A stretch of 38,165 nt of DNA from Strigomonas culicis (lineage: Eukaryota; Euglenozoa; Kinetoplastea; Trypanosomatida; Trypanosomatidae): assembly GCA_000482145.1 (NCBI GenBank), contig AUXH01000126.1:1-38165 (forward strand), written 5' to 3'. Below the pieces are notes generated by a model. The model was given only the letters and a program-made list of their open reading frames with translations. It did no database searches and was not told where the DNA came from. Positions 1-8,600 of the stretch are shown piece after piece; the first letter of the stretch is position 1, and every line of letters starts with the position of its first letter. Both the position numbers and the translations under genes were made by a program.

Positions 1-128
1 AAATTGAAACTGCCATCGATGGAGGTTGAGGTTCGGGCATATGTGGGACATGCAGTGAACAGCAAGACTGCACAGATGAAGAAGAGGTACAACGACGCGA
101 ATGGTAACTGTTTCTGCCAACACTTCAT
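1..128 (-). CDS. N-terminus of a secreted or membrane protein (partial, runs off the left edge)
   Basis: The minus strand opens with an ATG at 128 and stays open for 42 codons to the window edge. The peptide has a textbook signal peptide: a short polar start with Lys2 and Lys6, a hydrophobic core at about residues 13-25 (LYLFFICAVLLFT), then CPTYA followed by RTSTS, a plausible cleavage site after Ala31. It lies on the same strand as the FKBP gene and the mannosyltransferase array. An AG at 144-145 preceded by a pyrimidine-rich stretch would give a 5' UTR of about 15 bases. The mature protein is outside the window, so its function is unknown. The plus-strand frame over the same bases is also open but ends at 162 and has no gene-like start. 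Confidence 0.7.
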   Translation of the reverse strand, partial: MKCWQKQLPFASLYLFFICAVLLFTACPTYARTSTSIDGSFN

Positions 129-451
129 CGTGGTGCAAACGCTCTTGTGGTTTGTAGTTTAGGTCAGCAAAGGACCAATGGAAAAATCGGAGACAGAAAA
201 AAAAAGTAGAAAAAGGGTACGAAAAAAAAAAGTTAAAAAAAGAAACAAGAAATCAATAAACTACAAATAGGTGACGTAGAGAATGTGATAGATTACGCAT
301 GAAGAGCACATATGCTCAGTTTTTTATACAACCGTCAGTTATACTGTTCTTACGCCGCACATACTGAATTACGTACTTTTTTTTCTGTTTCTTTTTTTTT
401 TGTAAAACACTAGCGCATGCATGCGCGCCCAAATTAGAAAAGTCATGTTCT
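129..451. other. Intergenic region between FKBP and the left-edge gene
   Basis: This A/T-homopolymer-rich stretch holds the FKBP 3' UTR and the splice region of the next minus-strand gene. I see no coding signal. The 64-residue minus-strand frame at 316-510 is lysine-rich readthrough of A/T runs overlapping the end of FKBP. Confidence 0.6.
144..218 (-). promoter_or_regulatory. Candidate trans-splice acceptor of the left-edge secreted gene
   Basis: On the minus strand, long T/C runs (complement of the A/G-rich stretch at about 181-218) are followed by the first AG at 144-145, 16 bases before the ATG at 128. This is the usual polypyrimidine-AG layout for spliced-leader addition. Confidence 0.45.
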
Positions 452-919
452 TCATAAAGAGTCATAAGATGCCGATAATGCCTTTTCCAAGCTGCTGTGC
501 CCCTCGGCACCCTTCTTGCCGCCGCTCAACACCTTGAGAAGTTGTATCTTGAAAATCAGTGTGGCATTAGGCGGAATGACACCACCGGCGCCACGGCTGC
601 CGTAGGCCAGGTCCGGCGGCAGGTAGACCTCCCATTCCTCGCCTTCCACCATGTACTGGAGCGCCTCCGTCCAGCCCTTGATCACCTGAGACGGCGCGAA
701 GCGAGAAGGTTTTTGAGGGTTCATGGAGGAGTCGAAGACCTTGCCGGAGATCAGTGTTCCGTGATAGAGAACAGCGCACGGGTCGTTCACATTGGGGGAG
801 CTGACGTTCTCGGTATTCGCGACCTTTTGTAGGACTTTGAAGCGCATTCCGCTCGGGAGCTTGTGCACGCCGCTGGTTTCATCAATCTTGGCAAAAAACT
901 GCTGTCCTTCGGCTTCCAT
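452..919 (-). CDS. FKBP-type peptidyl-prolyl cis-trans isomerase
   Basis: The 155-residue protein is a single FKBP domain that would catalyse prolyl cis-trans isomerisation. The family signature is intact: the YHG-TL start of the domain, the active-site FDSS, VIKGWTEAL, GEEWEVYLPPDLAYG, and the closing IPPNATLIFKIQLLKV. About 40 residues precede the domain and a Ser/Gly-rich tail of about 20 follows it. The reading frame extends upstream to 1021, but those 34 residues are a hydrophobic translation of an AT-rich leader, so I chose the ATG at 919 (MEAEGQQFF). No signal peptide is present from that start, which suggests a cytosolic protein. Secreted Mip-type FKBPs of trypanosomatids are the nearest alternative. 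It is co-oriented with the mannosyltransferase array, with no evident functional link. Confidence 0.9.
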   Translation of the reverse strand: MEAEGQQFFAKIDETSGVHKLPSGMRFKVLQKVANTENVSSPNVNDPCAVLYHGTLISGKVFDSSMNPQKPSRFAPSQVIKGWTEALQYMVEGEEWEVYLPPDLAYGSRGAGGVIPPNATLIFKIQLLKVLSGGKKGAEGHSSLEKALSASYDSL

Positions 920-1340
920 CGTGTGGGAAGTTTCTTTGGGATGAATGAAATAAATAAGTAAAAACTGAATAATTAAATAGTAAAAAATGAATGTGCGTCG
1001 ATGATAGTTCAGAGAGAACAAAAATAATAATTAAAAAAAAGTGGAGGAAAGAAAGAACAACATGAATTAGATGCCATAAGAGGGAAAAAAAAACGCACAA
1101 CGCATGGACGTGAACAACGAAAGGACAAACGGCAGCGGAAAAAAAAAGCACCCAATAGTCGTACACTGACAGAAAATGAGTGTTTTATAGAGAAGAAAGA
1201 ATATGGTGCTAACACGAAAAGTTACATCAAACTCAGACACAACCACAAATAAAAGAGCAAATGATCGATTTTTTTTTTCATTTCTTTTAGTATTTTTTTT
1301 TTCTTTGTTTGTTTAGATGTATGATATGTTGTGTGTGCGC

Positions 1341-1377
<37 letters not shown>

Positions 1378-2224
1378 TTTACTTCTTTTGATTGGGGTTC
1401 ACTGATACCCTCACATCATCAGCAACAACAACAATAGCAACAGCAAAAAACAAAGAGAACAAGAACAATGAAGGAAAGAAGAAAAGAGAAAAGAAAAAAG
1501 AAAAACAAAAGTAAGGTATTTCTAAAGGTATAGACAGTTTTCTTTTTCCTTCCGTGTAAGGGTATAATTACATGATAAAACGCATCAAATATGCACAATG
1601 TATTCTTCACAAGGAAAAGGAGAAGAGCAATGAAGCTCAGCTCCTTACAATCAAAAAAAAAAAAACTATTAGCGTCGGTTAACAAGGAAGTGCCGCGTAA
1701 TGGTTTCCACCTGCATATGATTCTGTTGCATGTTGAAAAATTGGCGTGATAAGCTGCATGAATCCATTGCCCTATCAACTGTGCTTGCATCATGCAAAAC
1801 ATAGATGGTAACTTATACATCGATATATGTATCCATGTATACCAAATCTTAATTCCATGGTGTTGTAGGAGTTGCTAATTTTTTTTTTAGATTGCTTGAC
1901 ATTGTTGTTATATATTTTTTTTGGTGTTATTATTGCTCTTGTTATAGTTATTCTTATTATTTTTTTTGGTTTGTTTTAACGTTATTCTTTTTGTTGATGT
2001 TGCTTTCGATGCTGTTGTTGTTGTTGCTATTTTTTCTTTTTTTTTGACTCTTTTTCATACTGCTAAAATGTGTATTATATAATTGTTTCTTTTTTTTTAG
2101 AGAGAGAAAAACGAGACGGTGTCTTTCGTATATATGCGCAAGGGTCCTGCTACCTTACAAGCGGCGATCTAATTTGGAACGCATCTTTCCTTCTCTTTTT
2201 TGTTGCTGTTTTTTATTCTCTATT
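920..2224. other. 1.3 kb intergenic region
   Basis: This stretch holds A/T homopolymers, a TG microsatellite and a CAA/GAA-rich stretch around 1420-1510. The 133-residue minus-strand frame at 1419-1820 is low-complexity (poly-Phe and poly-Cys from repeats) and has no recognisable domain. I see no gene here. Confidence 0.6.
1344..1376. repeat. TG dinucleotide microsatellite
   Basis: An uninterrupted run of alternating T and G covers these bases. It is preceded by a shorter GT run broken by GCGCACA. It lies in the intergenic region upstream of FKBP. Confidence 0.95.
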
Positions 2225-3199
2225 TTACTTATCCTTGTCCTCTTCGAAAACAAGATCGATAATGTCTCCATATCCCTCAAAAGGGTAATCGATGGTAATG
2301 CGCCCTTCGCATGTGTCACCGAGGCCGCTGTACAAGTCACACTTACCGTCCTCTCTCATAATGATTCCCGTCGTGAAAGCGCAGTCCAGAAGCTTGTCGG
2401 CCTTATTGGGACACGCGGGGTAGCAATTGCGAGTTCCTATAATACGCTCGAGATACGACTGTCGGGTCTCGGGATCGAGGACAAAAGAGTAGTTGAGGTA
2501 GACGGAAATCGACCGGTCATTGGGTCCTTTGGTGTAGTAGCTGTAGTGTGCAATGCAGCCAACCTTGCCGCTAGTCAGCAGGTATGCCTGGTTGACGCCA
2601 CCCCAGGCGCCCGCATGCAGCACGTTCAAGGGCTCTGCATTTTCTACAAGTTTTTGTGTGAGCTGATCAATGGACTCCACAATGGTAAACCCAATGCAAG
2701 AAAACTCGTCCGTCTTGGGGCGAGAAAATACGCCAATGCGGCCATCGGTGAGCTCGACGAAACGGATGTCCTTCATGTTATCAGGGCCTGTGGCAAAGTA
2801 CATATTCATCTCGATTCCGCCGCGGAAAAAATCGCAGTAGTAGTTGAACACCTTGTTGCGAGTCTTGCGGATCCGCGTGCCTCCAAAAATCGCTTCCCCG
2901 TTGACCTTGGCAATGAAAGGGTCCTCAATAAACCAGGTCATGCCCCCAGGGACGACCGTGAACTCATCTTTGCCAGACTCCACGAAGAGACGCACGTGAG
3001 AGCCTGCCCACTCCTCACGCTTCTCGATGCGGCCATACATGTGGCGCTTTCCCTTGTATAGAAAGGGTACAGAGCAATTGTACACATCCATCCCATCCAC
3101 GCCTTTGAACGTGATCAAAACGCTCTCGTAAATGACCTTCTTCTTCTCAAAGTTCTCGCGGGCCTCTTTGACCACGTGAAAAGTGTGAGGATTCTGCAT
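2225..3199 (-). CDS. MTP: Beta-1,2-mannosyltransferase/phosphorylase, GH130/GT108-like (array copy 1)
   Basis: The 324-residue protein belongs to the family whose Leishmania members transfer mannose from GDP-mannose to, and phosphorolyse, the beta-1,2-mannan reserve mannogen. The fold is a five-bladed beta-propeller. Visible family motifs in order are FKGVDGMDVYNCSVPF (about 31-46), YGRIEKREEW (55-64), the acid motif IEDPF with Asp93, MKDIR, RIGVFSRP, AWGGVNQAYLLTSGKVG, CIAHYSY, and the C-terminal [12 protein letters not shown] and IDYPFEGYGDI. Unlike the other intact copies, TCEGRI replaces the usual HEGRI-type sequence near the end. It ends in an acidic/basic tail, EEDKDK, with no targeting tripeptide and no signal peptide, so it is probably cytosolic. 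It groups with copies 3 and 4. Family assignment is by motif recognition; the reaction is inferred from the family. Confidence 0.88.
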   Translation of the reverse strand: MQNPHTFHVVKEARENFEKKKVIYESVLITFKGVDGMDVYNCSVPFLYKGKRHMYGRIEKREEWAGSHVRLFVESGKDEFTVVPGGMTWFIEDPFIAKVNGEAIFGGTRIRKTRNKVFNYYCDFFRGGIEMNMYFATGPDNMKDIRFVELTDGRIGVFSRPKTDEFSCIGFTIVESIDQLTQKLVENAEPLNVLHAGAWGGVNQAYLLTSGKVGCIAHYSYYTKGPNDRSISVYLNYSFVLDPETRQSYLERIIGTRNCYPACPNKADKLLDCAFTTGIIMREDGKCDLYSGLGDTCEGRITIDYPFEGYGDIIDLVFEEDKDK

Positions 3200-3608
3200 T
3201 GGAAGTGGTGGTGGTGGTGGGGGGGGGTCTCTTTTTTTCTATTACTTCTGATATTGCTCGCCTCCTGTTATACGTGGGTTTGTGTATACGGAGAGGAAGA
3301 GAGAGGAAGGGGGAGATCAAAGTAGATCAATCGCTAGAGACGTAATGAACAGCGAGTGCCGTTATTAATTGAATTAAGGGTGCGAAAGGGATTAACTATT
3401 GCTACTGCTGGTAAGACTAAAAGAAAAACAAACGAAAAAATTCACCTGAAGATAATTAGAACGGGGAGGGCGAAGAGGAAAGAAGGTGCAGGTACTCAAA
3501 AAAAAAAGACGTATTTGAGGTGCTGGTTACAATCATGTACACTACATGATAGGGAAAGGAATGAGAGCATGTAGACGGATTGGCATATTCTAGTATATAG
3601 TCTATAAA
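3200..3608. other. Intergenic region between array copies 1 and 2
   Basis: This stretch contains a GGT/poly-G run just upstream of copy 1 (about 3205-3228), the copy 1 splice region and the 3' UTR of copy 2. I see no gene in it. Confidence 0.6.
3265..3313 (-). promoter_or_regulatory. Candidate trans-splice acceptor of array copy 1
   Basis: The complement of the GA-rich stretch at about 3290-3313 is a C/T tract. The first following AG reads ATAACAG, at 3265-3266, about 65 bases upstream of the ATG at 3199. Confidence 0.45.
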
Positions 3609-4481
3609 TCAGAATTCGAGGGGCACGGCAATTCTGCCGTGCTCGGCAAACGGATCCGAAATCAGCGTCTTTATCACTTGCACACTACCATCTTCAGCGT
3701 GCGCAGAAAAGTACAGAAAACACTTCTCCTTTTCGAAAAAGAGCCCTGAAGGTCTCACGTGATGCAGGGGTGCCGTGTTCTTATTCAAAGCCAAGCATGA
3801 ACCGTCAACGATAACCTTGGTGTCTATCACTGCCATGGAAGAAGGATCAAACACAAATGATAGAATGGATTTGGATCCCGTAGCTCGATTGCTGGCTGCC
3901 TGTGCGATACACCCAATCTGACCCGACGTGAGCAGCCACGTTTGATACACGAACCCGTTCTCCCCCAGGAACGCTGCCTTGTCAATCGGCACCGCTGTCT
4001 TGTAGGCATCCACCGTCAAGTGCACTATATTGTCCACCGAAAAGAAGCTAGTCGAATCAACGCCAGCGACAAAGGCGCCAACGCGATTATCAGCGAGCAG
4101 CGTGAAGTTCGCCTCTATCTTGTCAGGGGTTGCCGTGTAGTACACGATGCGCTCCGCGTCACCCTTGTACACGTCGTGGTAGTAGTTTGATCGGTGGCCA
4201 ACATCCATGATCACCCGCCGTCCCGAAAAAAACAAGTCCTTCCCGATCTTCATGACCTGGGGCTCCTCCAGTTCATAATTCATACGCTCTGGTACCATGC
4301 TGAAGGTATTCTCGGGCACTTGCTCGAAAAGTCGAACCACGGACTGATGTCCTGCCTTGTCTGTCTTCAGCTGCGCGTATATAAATGTCTTGTTTGCTAC
4401 GCTAAAGGGAGAAGAACAAGTGACTACACGAAGGTCGTCACGGACACCTATAAAGGAAACAAAGGCAGTATTGCTCTCCAT
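3609..4481 (-). CDS. Divergent GH130/GT108-like paralogue, probable pseudoenzyme (array copy 2)
   Basis: The 290-residue protein is clearly a paralogue of its neighbours: it keeps LLTSGQIGCIA against LLTSGKVGCIA, VRLFE, SMVPERM and a C-terminal DPFAEHGRI. It lacks much of the catalytic core. The acid motif is LEEPQ (Glu73 in place of Asp), MKDIR is replaced by KIEANF, the His of CIAHYSY is Gln, and the DCAFTSGI and [17 protein letters not shown] segments are unrecognisable. The gene is intact and in frame, so it looks maintained. A scaffold, lectin-like or regulatory role beside the active copies is inference. The frame runs upstream to 4619 through a Leu/Phe-rich stretch, but the likely splice acceptor at 4503-4504 excludes it, so I start at the ATG at 4481. 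Confidence 0.85.
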   Translation of the reverse strand: MESNTAFVSFIGVRDDLRVVTCSSPFSVANKTFIYAQLKTDKAGHQSVVRLFEQVPENTFSMVPERMNYELEEPQVMKIGKDLFFSGRRVIMDVGHRSNYYHDVYKGDAERIVYYTATPDKIEANFTLLADNRVGAFVAGVDSTSFFSVDNIVHLTVDAYKTAVPIDKAAFLGENGFVYQTWLLTSGQIGCIAQAASNRATGSKSILSFVFDPSSMAVIDTKVIVDGSCLALNKNTAPLHHVRPSGLFFEKEKCFLYFSAHAEDGSVQVIKTLISDPFAEHGRIAVPLEF

Positions 4482-4823
4482 CGCTTGACTGGCGTTGCGA
4501 TACTGACAGAGGATTTCCAAAAAAAAAAAAACGAGAGTGTGAAGAAGCAGAAGAGAACAAGTATGATATGAGCATAGTGCTAGCAATAGTAGTGAGACGA
4601 CGCGTTGCACATGATTCAAAAACGCTCACCCGTGTACGTAAGAGCGGAACAGAAACGCAATTGGATGTGTATAACGAATAGGCTAAAAGAAAGGAGAAAA
4701 CAACGGAAACGCTGAAATAATAAGAAGAATAAAACCTTGCTTTCAGCGCTGAGAATAATAACAAGAAAGAAAAAGAATATGTACATGTGCATGCATAAAG
4801 AAGAACGTCCTCGATACGCACTT
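4482..4823. other. Intergenic region between array copies 2 and 3
   Basis: This stretch holds the splice tract of copy 2 and the AT-rich 3' UTR of copy 3. The hydrophobic minus-strand frames here (4438-4821 and 4616-4849) are low-complexity and overlap known genes. I see no gene. Confidence 0.6.
4503..4537 (-). promoter_or_regulatory. Trans-splice acceptor that sets the start of array copy 2
   Basis: On the minus strand a CTCTCG plus 13-T tract is followed by CCTCTGTCAG, with the AG at 4503-4504, 22 bases before the ATG at 4481. Transcripts spliced here cannot use the upstream ATG at 4619. Confidence 0.55.
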
Positions 4824-5789
4824 CTATAGAGACGATTTAATCGGCGCATTATCGTGAAAGGTCAAATTATCAATGATCTGTCCATAACCCTCGAATGGAT
4901 AGTCAATGGTGATTCGACCCTCGTGGGTGTCTCCCACGCCGCTGTACAGGTCACATTTGCCGTCGCTCCGCATTGTGATGCCTGAGGTAAACGCGCAGTC
5001 GTGCAGGGAGTTGATTTTGGCTGGGCAGGGAGGATAGCATCCCTGGGTACCAATAATCTTACCACCTTCAATCGTTCTAGTGATGGGGTCAAGGACAAAC
5101 GCATAGTTGAGGTACACGGTCTGATCTGCCTCAATATTGAGCACCTTGTCCTCATAGCTGTAGTGGGCGATGCAGCCTACCTTCCCACTGGTGAGCAGGT
5201 AAGCCTGGTTGACGCCGCCCCACATGTCATTGCCCAGAATATCCAGCGGCTTGGCTTTGGAAATCACGTCCTCGCCGAGCTCTTCAATCGTGTTAATGAT
5301 GGTCCACCCGATGGAGGCACGTGTACCCAATCGTGGACGAGAGAAGACACCAATGCGACCATCCGGCAGGTCCACGAGACGGATGTCCTTCATGTAGTTC
5401 GGCCCCGTAGTGAAGTAGGTGAGATGCGCAGGTGTCCCTCGATAGAAGTAGCCAAAGTAGGAGCTCATCCCCCCCTTGTCCTTTCGGACGTGAGTGCCGC
5501 CGAAGATCATTTCGCCCTTAATGTTGGCGATATATGGGTCTTCGAGCTCAAAGGAGCGATAGTGTAGAAGCACGCTGTATTCGTCTTTGCCTGTTTCGAC
5601 AAAGAGGCGAACATGAGAGTTGGCCCACTCACTTCGCTTCTCCACACGTCCGTAGATGTGCCGCTTACCCTTGTACATGAAGGGCACGCTGCAGTTGTAT
5701 ACATCAAATCCATCCACGCCTTTGAATTTGAGAAGCGCCTTATCATAGATACGCTTTTCACGCTCAAAAATCACTCGTTGAGCCTTCAT
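4824..5789 (-). CDS. MTP: Beta-1,2-mannosyltransferase/phosphorylase, GH130/GT108-like, with C-terminal SSL (array copy 3)
   Basis: The 321-residue protein has the full motif set: FKGVDGFDVYNCSVPF (about 22-37), YGRVEKRSEW (46-55), the acid motif LEDPY with Asp84, [65 protein letters not shown] and THEGRITIDYPFEGYG. Compared with copies 1 and 4 it carries a short extra tail, HDNAPIKSSL. The last three residues match a PTS1-type signal; SSL is the C-terminus of the glycosomal phosphoglycerate kinase of African trypanosomes. Glycosomal import is therefore plausible for this copy alone, which would place mannogen chemistry beside GDP-mannose precursors and glycolysis. Localisation is inference. 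Activity is inferred from the family and intact motifs. Confidence 0.88.
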   Translation of the reverse strand: MKAQRVIFEREKRIYDKALLKFKGVDGFDVYNCSVPFMYKGKRHIYGRVEKRSEWANSHVRLFVETGKDEYSVLLHYRSFELEDPYIANIKGEMIFGGTHVRKDKGGMSSYFGYFYRGTPAHLTYFTTGPNYMKDIRLVDLPDGRIGVFSRPRLGTRASIGWTIINTIEELGEDVISKAKPLDILGNDMWGGVNQAYLLTSGKVGCIAHYSYEDKVLNIEADQTVYLNYAFVLDPITRTIEGGKIIGTQGCYPPCPAKINSLHDCAFTSGITMRSDGKCDLYSGVGDTHEGRITIDYPFEGYGQIIDNLTFHDNAPIKSSL

Positions 5790-6973
5790 ACTTGTGCGAT
5801 GGCAATTGTAGGGTGCTTTCGTGGTGGTAGTGGTGGTGGTGGTTCACTGGTGATGAACCGGATAGAGCAGCAGCAGTATCATTGTATACAAACAAGGTAA
5901 AGGGAAAAAAGGAGAAGAGAAGAGGAGTGAGGTGAGGTAATCATAATAAATATATAAAATAAAAAGTGCGGGAAAGGGGGCAGTTGGAAAACGTGTACAG
6001 CGAAGGCTGCTTTGTTTCAACACATATGAAAACATGTTATATAAGAATGAAATAACACAATATGTATATAGGTTCTCCGTAAGCTCAACTATTTATACGT
6101 ACACACATCTACTTTTTGTTCGACTCCTTATCTGTTTTTTTTTGTTTTTTTTTGTTTTTTTTAATTATTTGCTTGCTTTCACATGTGTTTCACAATAAGA
6201 ACATATTGACCTCTTTCTTTTTTTTTTTTGTTAGTGTCTTTTTTTTCTTTTTGGTGTTGTTGTTTCAACTGTCATTTATCTTCTGTTTTTATTTGTAGTC
6301 GTAGTACTTGACAAGGGAAAATGTACTAAACAATGATAATTAGCTTGCAAACACAAAAGAACAAAAAAAAAAACAGCTACCAATTAGAAAGAAGAAGAAA
6401 AATGCAGCACAGCTAATTTCTATTTACAAATCTTTTGTTTCATAAATAAAGAAGAAGAAAAAAACTCTCCACTTTTTCTTTTGTTGTAGTTTATATTTTG
6501 TATGTGTTATTTTTGTTTTTGTTTTTGTTGATGTATATATTTTTTCTTTTTTCTTTGTTGTTGTTAAAGAGAGAGAGGGTGGTTTGAAGGTATAATTACT
6601 AACAAAATGAATGATGCATATACATATGTATCAATGGTTATACTCCAACGCGCATTTGAATGTCGTCGAGAAAGCCAAGCAACAGCAATAGAAGAGGTAT
6701 CTTTTGCATTATTCGGTTTTCTTTTACATTCCCGTGAAAGAAACGAACTTTCACCGTCATTCACAGGCTCTCTTTTTTTTTTTTTCGCTCGTCCTGCTAG
6801 AGATGGGGGTACCGCAGACCAAAGTTGCCACAAAAGGAAAGTGGTAACAAGTGAAAGAGTGATAGAGTGTGTCTATTTGTCTCCGTTTTCCTCTTGCCAG
6901 AGGCCCAATTTGTTCGCGGTGTATCGTTACGGGTGGCTAAGCGTCGTCGGCTGAGGCATGTGCGTGTATGGGT
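5790..6973. other. 1.2 kb intergenic region between array copies 3 and 4
   Basis: This stretch holds the splice region of copy 3, many T/A homopolymers (for example the T-rich repeats at about 6135-6260) and the 3' UTR of copy 4. The block 6600-6950 is less repetitive and has frames on both strands (plus 6607-6954, minus 6564-6833), but neither shows a domain and both cross homopolymers. I see no supported gene. Confidence 0.55.
5847..5938 (-). promoter_or_regulatory. Candidate trans-splice acceptor of array copy 3
   Basis: The complement of the GA-rich stretch at 5897-5938 is a long C/T tract. The first AG downstream of it is CACCAG at 5847-5848, giving a 5' UTR of about 57 bases before the ATG at 5789. 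Confidence 0.45.
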
Positions 6974-7927
6974 CTAATTGAAGGTAAGGGTATCAACAAT
7001 GTCACCATGTCCTTCAAAGGGGTAATCAATCGTAATACGACCCTCGTGAGCGTCACCAAGGCCACTGTACAAGTCGCACTTGCCGTCAGGGCGCATGACG
7101 ATACCTGACGTAAAGGCGCAGTCCACCAGCTTGGCGACCTTGGGCTGGCAAGGGGGGAAGCAGCCCTTCGTTCCGATCACCTTTGCATCAAAAATATCAC
7201 GTGTAATGGGGTCCATCACAAAAGAGTAGTTAATGTAGATGGTCGCGGGGGTACCGTTCTCATCCTTGTCGATATAACTGTAGTGGGAGATGCAGCCGAC
7301 CTTGTCCGAGGTAAGAAGGTATGGCTGGTTCACGCCTCCCCACGCGCCCGTGTGGATCACATTGAGCGGCTGCGCCTCCTCTACCACTTTCGCCGTCAGA
7401 TCATCGAGCGTCTCAATGATGGCAAAGCCGATCGACGAGTGAGACGCAGTCTTAGGGCGAGAGAAGACGCCAATTTTGTGATTGCCGAGCTTCACCACGC
7501 GGATGTCCTTCATATTATCGGGTCCTGTCGTAAAGTAGCTCAGCAGCTCCGGCGTGCCCCTGAAGAAGTCGCAGTAGTAATTGAAGACACGACCACCCGT
7601 TTTACGGATATGAGTGCCACCAACGATAATTTGGTCATCGACATTGGCAACGTAAGGATCCTCCAGCTGCCAAATCATCTGGTCGGGCACCAACGTGTAC
7701 TCATCCTTCCCAGTTTCCACAAATAGTCGGACATAGGAGTTAGCCCATTCACTACGCTTTTCGACACGACCATAAAGGTGGTAGATCCCTTTGTATTTGA
7801 AAGGCACTGAGCAATTATAGACATCCATACCGTCCACTCCTTTAAAGCTCAACAGATTCTTATCATAAATCACACACGTTTTTTCAAACTCCAATTTCTC
7901 ATTTCTCACTATTTCGAATGTTGCCAT
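6974..7927 (-). CDS. MTP: Beta-1,2-mannosyltransferase/phosphorylase, GH130/GT108-like (array copy 4)
   Basis: At 317 residues this is the shortest intact copy and close to the bare domain. The motifs are FKGVDGMDVYNCSVPF (about 28-43), YGRVEKRSEW (52-61), the acid motif LEDPY with Asp90, [81 protein letters not shown] and AHEGRITIDYPFEGHGDI. It ends in DTLTFN, with no targeting tripeptide, no signal peptide and no membrane segment, so it is probably a cytosolic enzyme. It is most like copy 1, sharing YYCDFFRG and TGPDNMKDIR. Substitutions at the GVNQ block (GVNQPYLLTSDK) are local to this copy and could tune acceptor choice, which is inference. Confidence 0.88.
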   Translation of the reverse strand: MATFEIVRNEKLEFEKTCVIYDKNLLSFKGVDGMDVYNCSVPFKYKGIYHLYGRVEKRSEWANSYVRLFVETGKDEYTLVPDQMIWQLEDPYVANVDDQIIVGGTHIRKTGGRVFNYYCDFFRGTPELLSYFTTGPDNMKDIRVVKLGNHKIGVFSRPKTASHSSIGFAIIETLDDLTAKVVEEAQPLNVIHTGAWGGVNQPYLLTSDKVGCISHYSYIDKDENGTPATIYINYSFVMDPITRDIFDAKVIGTKGCFPPCQPKVAKLVDCAFTSGIVMRPDGKCDLYSGLGDAHEGRITIDYPFEGHGDIVDTLTFN

Positions 7928-8600
7928 TTTCGTGCTCTTGTTGTTATTATTAGGGTGTGCCTTCTGACCTCTGGTTTAAGGTTATGGTCTTCACAGCAAT
8001 CTATAATACACACAGATATATATTTAACTATAGATGAATAAATAGATGTATATATTAACTTATTTATTTATTTACAGATACAAACCGAGTCCTAAGAAAT
8101 AAGGTAACAACTTTACAGAAGGGTAACAAAAAAAAAAAGAAGGTGAGAAAGAAATGAAAAAAAATCGCAAGTAAGAAAGACACCTACACTACAGTAATGT
8201 TACAAGAAGAAGAAGTGGGAGTAGAGAACGGAAAGGGAGAGGATCTAAAAGACAAGAAGAGAGGCAGAAAGGAACATGCACAATCAATTGAAGCAGAGAC
8301 AAAACCGCTGATCAAACGCATGAAAAGGAAGAAACAAAAAAGAAAGGTGTCATACGATAGCCTGTAGAGAAATGTGCATTGTTGCTTTGCAAAGATATCA
8401 ACGCCTCTGTTACCTGTGAAATATATGGAGAAGAAAAAAAAAACTACTTTTGAAAAGGGGAAAAGAACTTTTAATCCGTCAACTACACAGTATATTCAGG
8501 GTAGTGCAAATGTATTCAATATAATAAAGTAAGGTAACAAGAAAAATAAAAAGAAAAAAAAAGCGAGGAATAGGGAGAGAGGTCCGATGCATAATGACGG
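7928..8600. other. Intergenic region between array copies 4 and 5
   Basis: The stretch is AT-rich with TTTA and TATA stretches around 8015-8075 and A/G-rich DNA from 8110, whose complement would serve as splice pyrimidine tracts for copy 4. I see no coding signal. Confidence 0.6.

Noticed and set aside
452..454. C-terminal DSL of FKBP as a PTS1
   Set aside because: The first position is Asp, which does not fit the small-residue rule of PTS1 signals, unlike the SSL of array copy 3.
1419..1820. 133-residue minus-strand frame
   Set aside because: It is made of Phe/Leu and Cys runs from repeats (CAA/GAA and A-runs), has no domain, and lies in the non-coding gap upstream of FKBP.
2174..3061. 295-residue plus-strand frame over array copy 1
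   Set aside because: It is the antisense shadow of a recognised mannosyltransferase-family gene; similar plus-strand shadows occur over the other array copies.
6607..6954. 115-residue plus-strand frame and opposing minus frame (6564-6833)
   Set aside because: The block is less repetitive than its surroundings, but the plus frame is on the wrong strand for this unit, both cross homopolymers, and neither has a recognisable motif.
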